From assembly GCF_009865385.1 (NCBI RefSeq), contig NZ_WWJT01000547.1, positions 1 through 64,000 of the forward strand: a stretch of 64,000 nucleotides of DNA. Direction: 5' to 3'. Both the position numbers and the translations under genes were made by a program. Origin of the DNA: Streptomyces sp. SID486 (GTDB lineage Bacteria > Actinomycetota > Actinomycetes > Streptomycetales > Streptomycetaceae). Below the pieces are notes generated by a model that saw nothing but the letters and a program-made list of their open reading frames with translations, was not told where the DNA came from and searched no databases. Of the stretch, positions 48,571 through 56,850 are shown in pieces. Within the stretch, counting starts at the first letter, position 1, and each line of letters begins with the position of its first letter.

Positions 48571-48664
48571 GTCAGTCCCGGTGTGAGGAGGGGTGGCCAA
48601 ATGTCCTTGCGCGGGGCGGGTGTTGCCGACCAATGGAATAGCGCCCGCCACCGGCGCGGGTCAA

Positions 48665-48694
48665 TGGTCTGGACCAAGAAGGGACTAGACCAAT
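48665..48694 (-). promoter_or_regulatory. DasR/chi direct-repeat operator of the chitinase
   Basis: TGGTCTGGACCA (48665-48676) and GGACTAGACCA (48682-48692) match the TGGTCTAGACCA repeat known from Streptomyces chitinase promoters and DasR sites. They lie 95-125 bases upstream of the chitinase start. Confidence 0.7.
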
Positions 48695-48697
48695 TCA

Positions 48698-48741
48698 GCG
48701 CCGCCGGGTGCCCTGTGCCTGTACAGGGCACCCGGCGGCGC
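48698..48741 (-). terminator. 19-bp hairpin after the MFS exporter gene
   Basis: Arms 48698-48716 (GCGCCGCCGGGTGCCCTGT) and 48723-48741 pair perfectly. It ends transcription arriving from the MFS gene about 150 bases upstream on the minus strand, and insulates the chitinase promoter. The intervening 147 bases hold no gene I can support. Confidence 0.75.
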
Positions 48742-48888
48742 ACTGGACCACACCCGGACGTTCCACCAGGTCACCTCGTCGGCGCCGCGCCCGGTGCGCG
48801 GGCGACCGGTCCCGTCGGCACCCGTCGCCCCGGCCGGCGCCGCCCCCCCCGGGAACGAGGGCGGCCGGCCCCTCCGGCACCCGTCGCC

Positions 48889-50106
48889 TCAGCGGTGCAG
48901 GGCCCCCGACTCCTCCGGGAGGTGGGCGGTGATCACCCGTCCCGGCACCGGGGCCGCCCGGCGCCGGTCGACCGCGTGGGCCACGCTCGCCACACCCAGG
49001 CCCAGGACCGCCAGGGCCGCGCCCGCGAGAGCCGGGGACGTCGTGCCGAAGCCCGCCGCGAGGGTCAGTCCGCCGATCCAGGCGCCACCGGCGTTGGCCA
49101 GGTTGAAGGCCGCCTGATTGGCCGAGGAGGCGAGGGAGGGGGCCGCCGCGGCCTTCTCCATCACCATCAGCTGGAGCGGCGAGCCGGTGACGAACGCCGC
49201 CATGCCGAGGAGGGTCACCGCCAGCGAGGCGCCCCACTCCGCACGCATCAGCAGCGGGAACAGCACGAGCACCACCGCCAGGGCGGCCAGGCCGCCGAAG
49301 AGGGTGCCGCGCAGGGAGCGGTCCGCGAGGCGGCCGCCCAGCAGGTTCCCGGCGGTGGCGCCCACGCCGAAGAGGGCGAGGAGCAGGGTCACGTCGGCCT
49401 GGGCGAAGCCCGCCGTGTCCGTGAGCATCGGCGTGACGTAGCTGTACGCGGCGAAGAGCGCGCCGAAGCCGGCCACCGTGGTGCCGAGGGCCAGCCAGAC
49501 CGGCAGGGACGTCAGGGCGGCCAGTTCACCGCGCAGGCCCGTCGCCGACGCCGCGTGCCCCCGGTCCCGCGGGATGAGCAGGGCGAGCGAGGCGATCGCG
49601 GCCAGGCCGATCGCGCTCACGGCGAGGAACGTGGCCCGCCAGCCGAAGTGCTGCCCCATGAGCGTGGCGGCGGGCACGCCGGCGACGTTGGCGACGGTCA
49701 GGCCGAGGAACATCAGGGACACCGAGCGGGCCTTGCGCTGCGGCGGGACCATCGACGTGGCCACGACCGCGCCCACGCCGAAGAAGGCGCCGTGCGGCAG
49801 GCCGCTGAGGAAGCGGGCGGCCAGCAGGGAGCCGTTGCCGGGGGCGAACGCGGAGAGCGCGTTGCCCACCACGAACAGGGCCATGAGGGCCATCAGGACC
49901 GTGCGGCGGGACATGCGCGCGGTCACGGCGGCCAGCAGCGGGGCGCCGATGACGACGCCCAGCGCGTACGCCGAGACCAGATGCCCGGCGCTGGGGATGG
50001 ATATGTGCAGGTCGTCCGCGACGTCGGGCAGCAGGCCCATCATCACGAACTCGGTGGTACCGATGCCGAAGGCGCCCACGGCTAGGGCGAGCAGGGCCAG
50101 GGGCAT
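48889..50106 (-). CDS. MFS exporter (AraJ/Cmx-like)
   Basis: 405-aa MFS protein with 12 hydrophobic segments. GTTEFVMMGLLPDVADDL in helix 1 and GRLADRSLRG in loop 8-9 are typical of the AraJ/YdhP/Cmx (DHA1) group that exports sugars or drugs such as chloramphenicol. ATG 50106 has GAAAGG 7-12 bases upstream. Stands alone. Confidence 0.85.
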   Translation of the reverse strand: MPLALLALAVGAFGIGTTEFVMMGLLPDVADDLHISIPSAGHLVSAYALGVVIGAPLLAAVTARMSRRTVLMALMALFVVGNALSAFAPGNGSLLAARFLSGLPHGAFFGVGAVVATSMVPPQRKARSVSLMFLGLTVANVAGVPAATLMGQHFGWRATFLAVSAIGLAAIASLALLIPRDRGHAASATGLRGELAALTSLPVWLALGTTVAGFGALFAAYSYVTPMLTDTAGFAQADVTLLLALFGVGATAGNLLGGRLADRSLRGTLFGGLAALAVVLVLFPLLMRAEWGASLAVTLLGMAAFVTGSPLQLMVMEKAAAAPSLASSANQAAFNLANAGGAWIGGLTLAAGFGTTSPALAGAALAVLGLGVASVAHAVDRRRAAPVPGRVITAHLPEESGALHR

Positions 50107-50200
50107 GAAGGACCTTTCAGAGCGGAGTGCCGTACGGGTTCGAGTCTCGCAGTAAGTTCCCGTACGGAACAAATGCTCGCGGGTCCGGTATTCCAGCAGG

Positions 50201-51250
50201 TTACGAGCCCGTGTCGAGCTTCACACTGGCCGCCACCGGGAGGTGGTCGCTGCCCGTGCGCGGCAGCGTCCAGGACTTCTCCGGCTCGACGCCCTTGACC
50301 ATGATCTGGTCGATCCGCGCCATCGGGAACGACGCCGGCCAGCTGAAGCCGAAGCCGCTGCCCGCCGCGCCCTGCGTGGAGCGCAGCTGCGAGGTGACGG
50401 CGTTGAGCGAGCGGTCGTTCATCGTGCCGTTGAGGTCGCCGAGCAGGACGACACGCCCCAGGGACTCGTCGGCGATCGCCTCGCCGAGCGCGTCGGCGCT
50501 CTTGTCCCGCTGCCGGGCGGTGAACCCGGCCTGCATCTTCACCCGCACCGAGGGCATGTGCGCGACGTAGACCGCGACCGGGCCCCGCGGGGTCGTCACG
50601 GTGGCGCGCATCGCCCGCTTCCAGCCCAGCTTGATGTCCACGGCGCGCACGTCGGTCATCGGGTACTTGCTCCACAGACCGACCGTGCCGACCACCGCGT
50701 GGTACTTGTACGTCGGTCCGAGCGCCTTCTCGTAGACGGGGACGGAGGAGGCTGGCAGCTCCTCCAGTGCCAGCACGTCGGCCCCCGAACCGGCCACGTC
50801 CGTGGCGGTCCCGGCCGGGTCCGGGTTGTCGGCGTTGACGTTGTGGGTGGCCACCATGAGGTCGCCGCCGCTGCCCGACTTGTCGGTCAGCAGCCCGCCG
50901 AAGAGGTTCAGCCACACGATCGCCGGGAGCAGCACGGCGATCAGCGCGGTCGCCGACTTCCGGACCAGGCCGAGGACCAGCAGCACCGGGATGGCCAGTC
51001 CCAGCCAGGGCAGAAACGTCTCGGTGAGACTACCGAGGTTGCCCACCCGGTTCGGGATGTGGGAGTGGACCAGCATCACCAGGGCGAGCAGCAGGGCCAG
51101 CACGGTCAGGACGAGGCCGCGGCGCCAGATGCGCGGGTCGCCCCGCCAGCCGGCGGACACGCGGTGCGCGAGACGCCGGAGCCGGGACCCCGGTCGCTCG
51201 GGCCCCGAGCCGTCGTCCGCCGTCTCCGTCGTGTACGCCTGCTGCGCCAT
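50201..51250 (-). CDS. Membrane-anchored endonuclease/exonuclease/phosphatase-family protein
   Basis: 349-aa protein. After a charged start, three hydrophobic segments (residues 48-120), then an extracytoplasmic EEP domain with DLMVATHNVNADNPDP, LALEELPAS, VYVAHMPSV, LLGDLNGTMND and TGSDHLPVAASV. These supply the Asn, Glu, Asp/Asn and Asp-His catalytic residues for phosphodiester or phosphate hydrolysis outside the membrane. GAGG before ATG 51250. Substrate unknown. Confidence 0.82.
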   Translation of the reverse strand: MAQQAYTTETADDGSGPERPGSRLRRLAHRVSAGWRGDPRIWRRGLVLTVLALLLALVMLVHSHIPNRVGNLGSLTETFLPWLGLAIPVLLVLGLVRKSATALIAVLLPAIVWLNLFGGLLTDKSGSGGDLMVATHNVNADNPDPAGTATDVAGSGADVLALEELPASSVPVYEKALGPTYKYHAVVGTVGLWSKYPMTDVRAVDIKLGWKRAMRATVTTPRGPVAVYVAHMPSVRVKMQAGFTARQRDKSADALGEAIADESLGRVVLLGDLNGTMNDRSLNAVTSQLRSTQGAAGSGFGFSWPASFPMARIDQIMVKGVEPEKSWTLPRTGSDHLPVAASVKLDTGS

Positions 51251-51432
51251 ACCGTCTGCCTCACTGCCTGCCGTGCACACCGTTCGTCCCCCGTTCACTT
51301 CCGACCCTAGGGGATGATCGGCTCCGTTCCCGCCGTCCCATGACGGCCGTACGGAAGACCAGGACGAGCGGGGCGGGGCGGGAAGTTCCGCTTACCCCCG
51401 GGACGGACGGTGTCTGTGACGAAACGCGCACA

Positions 51433-52068
51433 TTAGTGCTGCGCAGCCGTGGAGCTGACGGGCCGTAGACCGGCCAGGACGGTGTCGACGATGTCCTCGG
51501 CCAGCCCCTCGGGGAGGTCCGCGTCGGGGCGCAGCAGGGAGCGGACGAGGACCGGACCGACGAACAGGTCGTTGGCCAGTTCCAGGTCGACGTCGGGCCG
51601 GAGTTCGCCGTTCAGCCGGCCGCGGCGCAGCACGTCGAGGACGAGGACGCGCCGGGGCACTATGACGTTCTCGTGGTACGTGCTCCAGATCCTGGGGTTG
51701 GTCTTCATCTGGGCGTACACGTTGTGCAGGAGCGCCGAGGAACGGCTGGCCAGTCCGCGCCGGCGCAGGTTCTCCAGCAGCACGACGAGGTCGTCGCGCA
51801 TGGAGGTGCCCGGGAGTTCGGGCTCGGGCGGCTCGGCCGCGCGGACCACCTCGACGAACAGTTCCTCCTTGCCGCTCCAGCGGCGGTAGATGGTGGCCTT
51901 GCCGACGCCGACGGTGCGGGCGATGCGCTCGATGGACAGCTCGGCGAGGGGCACGCCCTCCTCCAGGAGCTTCATCACGCCCTCCAGGATGGCGCGTTCC
52001 ACGGCTTCGCTGCGCGGTCGTCCCCGCGCGGGTGTGTCCGGCCGCGGTCGGCTGTCGGCAAGGCTCAC
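51433..52068 (-). CDS. TetR/AcrR-family regulator
   Basis: 211-aa repressor: helix-turn-helix in residues 20-70 (LSIERIARTVGVGKATIYRRW), ligand domain after, with the C-terminal pattern of TetR_C_16. GTG 52068 is 6 bases after GAGGA. It lies 98 bases behind the DHA2 exporter gene and probably controls it through the palindrome at 53777-53797. Confidence 0.87.
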   Translation of the reverse strand: MSLADSRPRPDTPARGRPRSEAVERAILEGVMKLLEEGVPLAELSIERIARTVGVGKATIYRRWSGKEELFVEVVRAAEPPEPELPGTSMRDDLVVLLENLRRRGLASRSSALLHNVYAQMKTNPRIWSTYHENVIVPRRVLVLDVLRRGRLNGELRPDVDLELANDLFVGPVLVRSLLRPDADLPEGLAEDIVDTVLAGLRPVSSTAAQH

Positions 52069-52166
52069 GTCGTTCCGTCCTCTCGCTGTCCTGCGGGGAT
52101 TGTCCCGCAGTCCCCGCACCCCCTCCCTGCCCCCGGAACCGCTCCGGGGGCCCCGTGCCCGGCGGC

Positions 52167-53753
52167 TCACTCCCCCGCGGCGACCAACTCCGGTTCCCGC
52201 TCGCCGCCCTGGCCGGCGGGCGGCCTGCCCGGCAGGAACAGCACGGTGACCAGAGCGCCGACCAGCGCGACGCCCGTACCGCACAGGGCGGTGACGTGCA
52301 TGGCGTGCAGGAAGGCGTCGTCGGCGGGGGTGATCAGGGCCTTGCCCTGCGGGCCGAGCTTCTCGGCGACGCCGAGCGTGGCCTCGATGGACTCGGCCGC
52401 GGTGTCCCGCAGGCCGGGCGGCAGCATGCCGAGCCTGCCCTCGATGCCGTTGCGGTAGGAGGCGGCGAGGACCGAGCCGAGGACGGCGATGCCGAGGGCG
52501 CCGCCGACCTGCCGGAAGGTGTTGCTGAGCGCGGACGCGGAGCCCGCCTTCTCGCGCGGCAGCGCCTGCATGATCACGACGGAGGTCGGCGTCATGATGT
52601 GCGCCATGCCGGTGCCCATGAGGAAGAAGACGACTTCCAGCAGCCAGATCGGCGTGTCGGCCTCGAAGGTGGCGAAGGCGGCCAGCGTGGCGGCGATCAG
52701 CAGCAGGCCGGCGGTGGTGGTGGCCCGGTTGCCGAACCGGTCGACCAGCAGCCGGGCGCGCGGCGCGAAGATCAGCTGGGCGGCGGCCAGCGGCAGCATC
52801 AGCACGCCGGACTCCAGCGGCGAGTAGCCGCGCACGCTCTGGGTGTAGAAGACACCGAAGAACGTGACGCCCATCAGCGCGAAGAAGACCAGCGCGATGG
52901 CGCTCATGGCGGCCGAGAAGACCTTGTTCCTGAAGTAGCTGACGTCGAGCGACGGGTGGTCGCTGCGCTTCTCGAAGACGACGAAGCCGGCCAGGACGAC
53001 GAGACCGGCGATGATCGTCCCGAGCACCTTGGCGTCGGTGAAGTCGGCCAGCTCGCCGCCCTTGATGATGCCGTAGACCAGCAGGACGAGGCCGACGACG
53101 GACAGCACCACGCCGACGGGGTCGAGGCGGCCGGGCCGCGGGTCGCGGGAGTCGGGCACCAGCCAGGCCATCAGCACGAGCGCGACGACGACGATCGGCA
53201 CGTTGATGAGGAAGACCGAGCCCCACCAGAAGTGGTCGAGGAGCGCGCCGCCGGTGATCGGGCCGATGGCGATGGCGAGGCCGACGCCGCCGGCCCAGAT
53301 GCCGATGGCCTTCGGCTGCTCCTCGCGCTCGAAGACGTTCATGAGGACGGCGAGGGTGGCGGGCATCACGAAGGCGGCACCGAGGGCCATCAGCGCGCGG
53401 AAGGCGATCAGCTGGCCCGGCGAGCCGGACTCGGCGGCGAGTGCCGAGCCGACGCCGAACACCGCGATCCCGCCGAGCAGCACCTTCTTGCGGCCGAGCC
53501 GGTCGCCGACGAGTCCGGCGGTGAACAGCAGGCCGGCGAAGACGAGGGTGTAGGCGTTGATCGCCCACTCGATCTGGCTCTGGGTGGCGCCGAGGCCGGT
53601 GGGCGCCGGGGTCGCGATGGTCTTGATGGCGACGTTCAGGATCGAGTTGTCGAGCACCACGATGAGCAGGCTCAGCATCAGGACACCGAGGATCGCCCAC
53701 CGGCGCCGGTGGACCGCTTCGGGTATTCGGGAGGCAGGGACGGGACTTGTCAT
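52167..53753 (-). CDS. DHA2-family MFS drug exporter
   Basis: 528-aa exporter with 14 hydrophobic segments, of the EmrB/QacA type: [13 protein letters not shown] in helix 1, [14 protein letters not shown] in loop 2-3, and [18 protein letters not shown] (motif C of antiporters). Start ATG 53753 follows a likely operator. It and the downstream TetR gene form an exporter-regulator operon. Substrate is not predictable. Confidence 0.88.
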   Translation of the reverse strand: MTSPVPASRIPEAVHRRRWAILGVLMLSLLIVVLDNSILNVAIKTIATPAPTGLGATQSQIEWAINAYTLVFAGLLFTAGLVGDRLGRKKVLLGGIAVFGVGSALAAESGSPGQLIAFRALMALGAAFVMPATLAVLMNVFEREEQPKAIGIWAGGVGLAIAIGPITGGALLDHFWWGSVFLINVPIVVVALVLMAWLVPDSRDPRPGRLDPVGVVLSVVGLVLLVYGIIKGGELADFTDAKVLGTIIAGLVVLAGFVVFEKRSDHPSLDVSYFRNKVFSAAMSAIALVFFALMGVTFFGVFYTQSVRGYSPLESGVLMLPLAAAQLIFAPRARLLVDRFGNRATTTAGLLLIAATLAAFATFEADTPIWLLEVVFFLMGTGMAHIMTPTSVVIMQALPREKAGSASALSNTFRQVGGALGIAVLGSVLAASYRNGIEGRLGMLPPGLRDTAAESIEATLGVAEKLGPQGKALITPADDAFLHAMHVTALCGTGVALVGALVTVLFLPGRPPAGQGGEREPELVAAGE

Positions 53754-53776
53754 GCGTCCGAGCCTACGATCTTTTC

Positions 53777-53797
53777 GATACGGTACCGTCTCGTATC
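53777..53797. promoter_or_regulatory. Likely TetR operator before the DHA2 exporter gene
   Basis: The perfect 10-bp palindrome ACGGTACCGT (53780-53789) lies inside a wider GATACG...CGTATC repeat, 24 bases from the exporter start, in a locally AT-rich stretch that suits a promoter. Confidence 0.55.
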
Positions 53798-53968
53798 TTA
53801 TTCTTTTTACCAAGGTCTTACGCGGTTCGGTCGCGGTCCCGGCGCCGGGCAGGGCCGGGGGCGGGGATCACAGGGGGCCCTCTGGCCCTGCCCGGCACGA
53901 AGTGCCACCATGGAGACGATCCGGGGACGCCGTCAGGGCGCCTCGAGATGACTGAAGGAGCCGTTGCC

Positions 53969-54835
53969 ATGACGCAGCTTTCGGCTGCCCACGACAAGCC
54001 TTCCGACGGCAGCAAGGCGCTGTACGGAGGGAAGGGCACCCGTCGCATCACCGTCCGCGACATCACCCTCGCCAAGGAGCGGGGCGAGAAGTGGCCCATG
54101 CTCACCGCCTACGACGCGATGACCGCGTCCGTCTTCGACGAGGCCGGGATCCCCGTACTCCTCGTCGGCGACTCGGCGGGCAACTGTCACCTCGGGTACG
54201 AGACCACCGTGCCCGTCACCCTCGACGAGATGACCATGCTCTCGGCCGCCGTCGTACGCGGCACCAAGCGCGCCCTGATAGTCGGCGACCTGCCCTTCGG
54301 CTCCTACCAGGAAGGCCCGGTGCAGGCGCTGCGCTCGGCGACCCGCCTGGTCAAGGAGGCCGGGGTCGGCGCGGTCAAGCTGGAGGGCGGCGAGCGCTCG
54401 CACGAGCAGATCCGGCTGCTGGTGGAGTCCGGCATCCCGGTCATGGCCCACATCGGCCTGACCCCCCAGTCCGTCAACGCGATGGGCTACCGCGTGCAGG
54501 GCCGTGGCGAGGAGGCCGCTCAGCAGCTGCTGCGCGACGCCAAGGCCGTGCAGGACGCGGGCGCCTTCGCGGTGGTGCTGGAACTGGTGCCGGCGGAGCT
54601 GGCGGCCGAGGTCACGCGCGTGCTGCACATCCCGACCGTCGGCATCGGCGCCGGACCGGAGACGGACGCGCAGGTGCTGGTGTGGACCGACATGCTCGGG
54701 CTGACGTCGGGCCGGGTGCCGAAGTTCGTCAAGAAGTACGCCGACCTGCGTGCGGTCATGGGCGGCGCGGCCAGGGAGTTCGCGCAGGACGTCGTCGGCG
54801 GGACCTTCCCGCTGGAGGAGCACTCCGTCCACTAG
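53969..54835 (+). CDS. panB: 3-methyl-2-oxobutanoate hydroxymethyltransferase
   Basis: 288-aa TIM-barrel enzyme that transfers a hydroxymethyl group from methylene-THF to ketoisovalerate, first step of pantothenate/CoA synthesis. Signatures: MLTAYDAMTASVFDEAG, LVGDSAGNCHLG, KLEGGERSHEQI, MAHIGLTPQSVNAMGG-like stretch, VLELVPAELA and TVGIGAGPETDAQVLV. ATG 53969 has GAAGGAG 8 bases upstream. Monocistronic, with a hairpin terminator. Confidence 0.94.
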   Translation: MTQLSAAHDKPSDGSKALYGGKGTRRITVRDITLAKERGEKWPMLTAYDAMTASVFDEAGIPVLLVGDSAGNCHLGYETTVPVTLDEMTMLSAAVVRGTKRALIVGDLPFGSYQEGPVQALRSATRLVKEAGVGAVKLEGGERSHEQIRLLVESGIPVMAHIGLTPQSVNAMGYRVQGRGEEAAQQLLRDAKAVQDAGAFAVVLELVPAELAAEVTRVLHIPTVGIGAGPETDAQVLVWTDMLGLTSGRVPKFVKKYADLRAVMGGAAREFAQDVVGGTFPLEEHSVH

Positions 54836-54854
54836 ACCACCCCCGGCACCACCC

Positions 54855-54892
54855 GGCAGCCCCGCTGATCTTCCCCCGTCGGCGGGGCTGCC
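54855..54892 (+). terminator. panB terminator
   Basis: GGCAGCCCCGC pairs over 11 bases with GCGGGGCTGCC, followed by GCCTTTCC. It starts 20 bases after the stop. Confidence 0.75.
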
Positions 54893-54998
54893 GCCTTTCC
54901 GCCGTCGGGGGCCGCCGCTTCTCCGCCGTCGGGGGCGTGCCGGCGGATGTCGGGGTCCTGTCGGCCGTTTGTCGGTGGGGCCTGGCACTGTCTCCTCC

Positions 54999-56024
54999 AT
55001 GACAAGCATCGACGACATCCCCGCCGGCGGACGCTCCGCCGTGACCGTACGGGGGCTGGTCAAGCACTACGGCGAGACCAAGGCGCTGGACGGTGTCGAC
55101 CTGGACGTACGCGAGGGCACCGTGATGGGTGTGCTCGGTCCGAACGGCGCCGGCAAGACGACCCTCGTGCGCATCCTGTCCACCCTGATCACCCCGGACG
55201 CGGGCCGGGCCACCGTCGCCGGCTACGACGTCGTGCGGCAGCCCCGGCAGCTGCGCCGGGTCATCGGACTCACCGGCCAGTACGCGTCGGTGGACGAGAA
55301 GCTCCCGGGCTGGGAGAACCTGTACCTGATCGGCCGCCTGCTGGACCTGTCCCGCAAGGACGCCCGGTCCCGCGCCGACGAGCTGCTGGAGCGGTTCTCG
55401 CTGACGGAGGCCGCCCGGCGCCCGGCGAGCACCTACTCCGGCGGCATGCGGCGCCGGCTGGACCTGGCCGCCTCCATGATCGGCCGGCCGGCCGTGCTGT
55501 ACCTGGACGAGCCGACCACCGGCCTCGACCCCCGCACCCGCAACGAGGTGTGGGACGAGGTGAAGGCCATGGTCGGCGACGGTGTCACCGTGCTGCTCAC
55601 CACCCAGTACATGGAGGAGGCCGAGCAGCTCGCCTCCGAGCTGACCGTGGTGGACCGCGGCAAGGTCATCGCCCGCGGCGGCATCGAGGAGCTGAAGGCC
55701 CGCGTCGGAGGGCGCACCCTGCGGGTGCGGCCGGTCGACCCGCTGGAGCTGCGCCCGCTCGCCGGGATGCTGGACGAGCTGGGCATCACCGGGCTCGCGG
55801 CCACCACCGTGGACGCCGAGGCCGGGGCCCTGCTGGTGCCGATCCTGAGCGACGAGCAGCTGACCGCCGTGGTCGGCGCGGTCACCGCGCGCGGTATCAC
55901 GATCTCCTCCATCACCACCGAACTGCCCAGCCTGGACGAGGTGTTCCTGTCCCTCACCGGCCACCGTGCCAGTGCCCCGCAGGACGCCGTGCCCGCCGAC
56001 GACCGCCAGGAGGTCGCCGTATGA
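54999..56024 (+). CDS. DrrA-like ABC exporter ATPase
   Basis: 341-aa ATPase of the daunorubicin-resistance type: Walker A GPNGAGKTT, GLTGQYASVDEKLPGWENL, signature YSGGMRRRLDLA, Walker B AVLYLDEPTTGLDPR, and a C-terminal domain of about 90 residues ending ITTELPSLDEVFLSL. No ribosome site is evident before ATG 54999, so it may be leaderless. The permease gene starts in its stop (ATGA). Exports a lipophilic compound, identity unknown. Confidence 0.9.
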   Translation: MTSIDDIPAGGRSAVTVRGLVKHYGETKALDGVDLDVREGTVMGVLGPNGAGKTTLVRILSTLITPDAGRATVAGYDVVRQPRQLRRVIGLTGQYASVDEKLPGWENLYLIGRLLDLSRKDARSRADELLERFSLTEAARRPASTYSGGMRRRLDLAASMIGRPAVLYLDEPTTGLDPRTRNEVWDEVKAMVGDGVTVLLTTQYMEEAEQLASELTVVDRGKVIARGGIEELKARVGGRTLRVRPVDPLELRPLAGMLDELGITGLAATTVDAEAGALLVPILSDEQLTAVVGAVTARGITISSITTELPSLDEVFLSLTGHRASAPQDAVPADDRQEVAV

Positions 56025-56842
56025 GTTCCGCCACCCTGTCCCCGTCCGCGGGGAAGGCCGACACGCCGATCCCGCTCCGGGCCCACCTGCGGCACACCGG
56101 CGCGCTGATCCGCCGCAACCTGCTGTGGATCCGGCAGGACCCGGAGTCGATGTTCGACGCCGTCCTGTTCCCGGTCGTCTTCACCCTGCTGTTCGTGTAC
56201 GTGTTCGGCGGCTCCATCGGGCAGTCGCTGGGCGGCGGCCAGGACCGGTACGTCCAGTACGTGATCCCCGGCCTGCTCGCCATGATGGGCATGAACATGG
56301 CCCAGGGCGTGGGCACCGGGTTCAACATGGACTTCAACTCCGGTGTGATGGACCGCTTCCGCTCGCTGCCCATCGGGCGCGGCTCCGTGCTCTTCGCGAA
56401 GATCTCGGTGGAACTGCTGCGGATGCTGTTCGCGACCGTCGTGCTGCTGGTGGTCGCCCTGCTCGTCGGCTACGACGTGCACAGCTGGAGCGGTCTGCTG
56501 GCCTCCGTGGCGCTGTCCGCGGTGTTCGGCTCGGCGCTGATGTGGGTGTTCCTGACCCTCGGCGTCATCATGAAGAGCGCCCAGTCGGTGCAGGCGATGG
56601 GCTTCCTGGTGCTGATGCCGCTGCAGTTCGGCTCCTCGATCTTCGCGCCGACCGCGTCGATGCCGGGCTGGCTCCAGGCGTTCACCGACTACAACCCGCT
56701 CTCCGCGCTGGCCGACGCCGCCCGCGGACTGATGGAGGGCCACACGGTCGGCCGCCCGCTGTGGGTGACGCTGATCTGGTCGGTGGCGCTCACCGCGGTC
56801 ATGGCGCCGGTCGCGGTCCACAAGTTCCGCACGAAGAGCTGA
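56021..56842 (+). CDS. DrrB-like ABC-2 exporter permease
   Basis: 273-aa membrane subunit with six hydrophobic segments and the ABC-2 features IRRNLLWIRQDPESMFDAVLF, MDRFRSLPIGRGSVLF and FLVLMPLQFGSSIFAPTASMPGWLQ. AGGAGG lies 6-11 bases before ATG 56021, within the ATPase gene. It ends 9 bases from the convergent AfsR-like gene. Confidence 0.9.
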   Translation: MSSATLSPSAGKADTPIPLRAHLRHTGALIRRNLLWIRQDPESMFDAVLFPVVFTLLFVYVFGGSIGQSLGGGQDRYVQYVIPGLLAMMGMNMAQGVGTGFNMDFNSGVMDRFRSLPIGRGSVLFAKISVELLRMLFATVVLLVVALLVGYDVHSWSGLLASVALSAVFGSALMWVFLTLGVIMKSAQSVQAMGFLVLMPLQFGSSIFAPTASMPGWLQAFTDYNPLSALADAARGLMEGHTVGRPLWVTLIWSVALTAVMAPVAVHKFRTKS

Positions 56843-56850
56843 CGCACACG

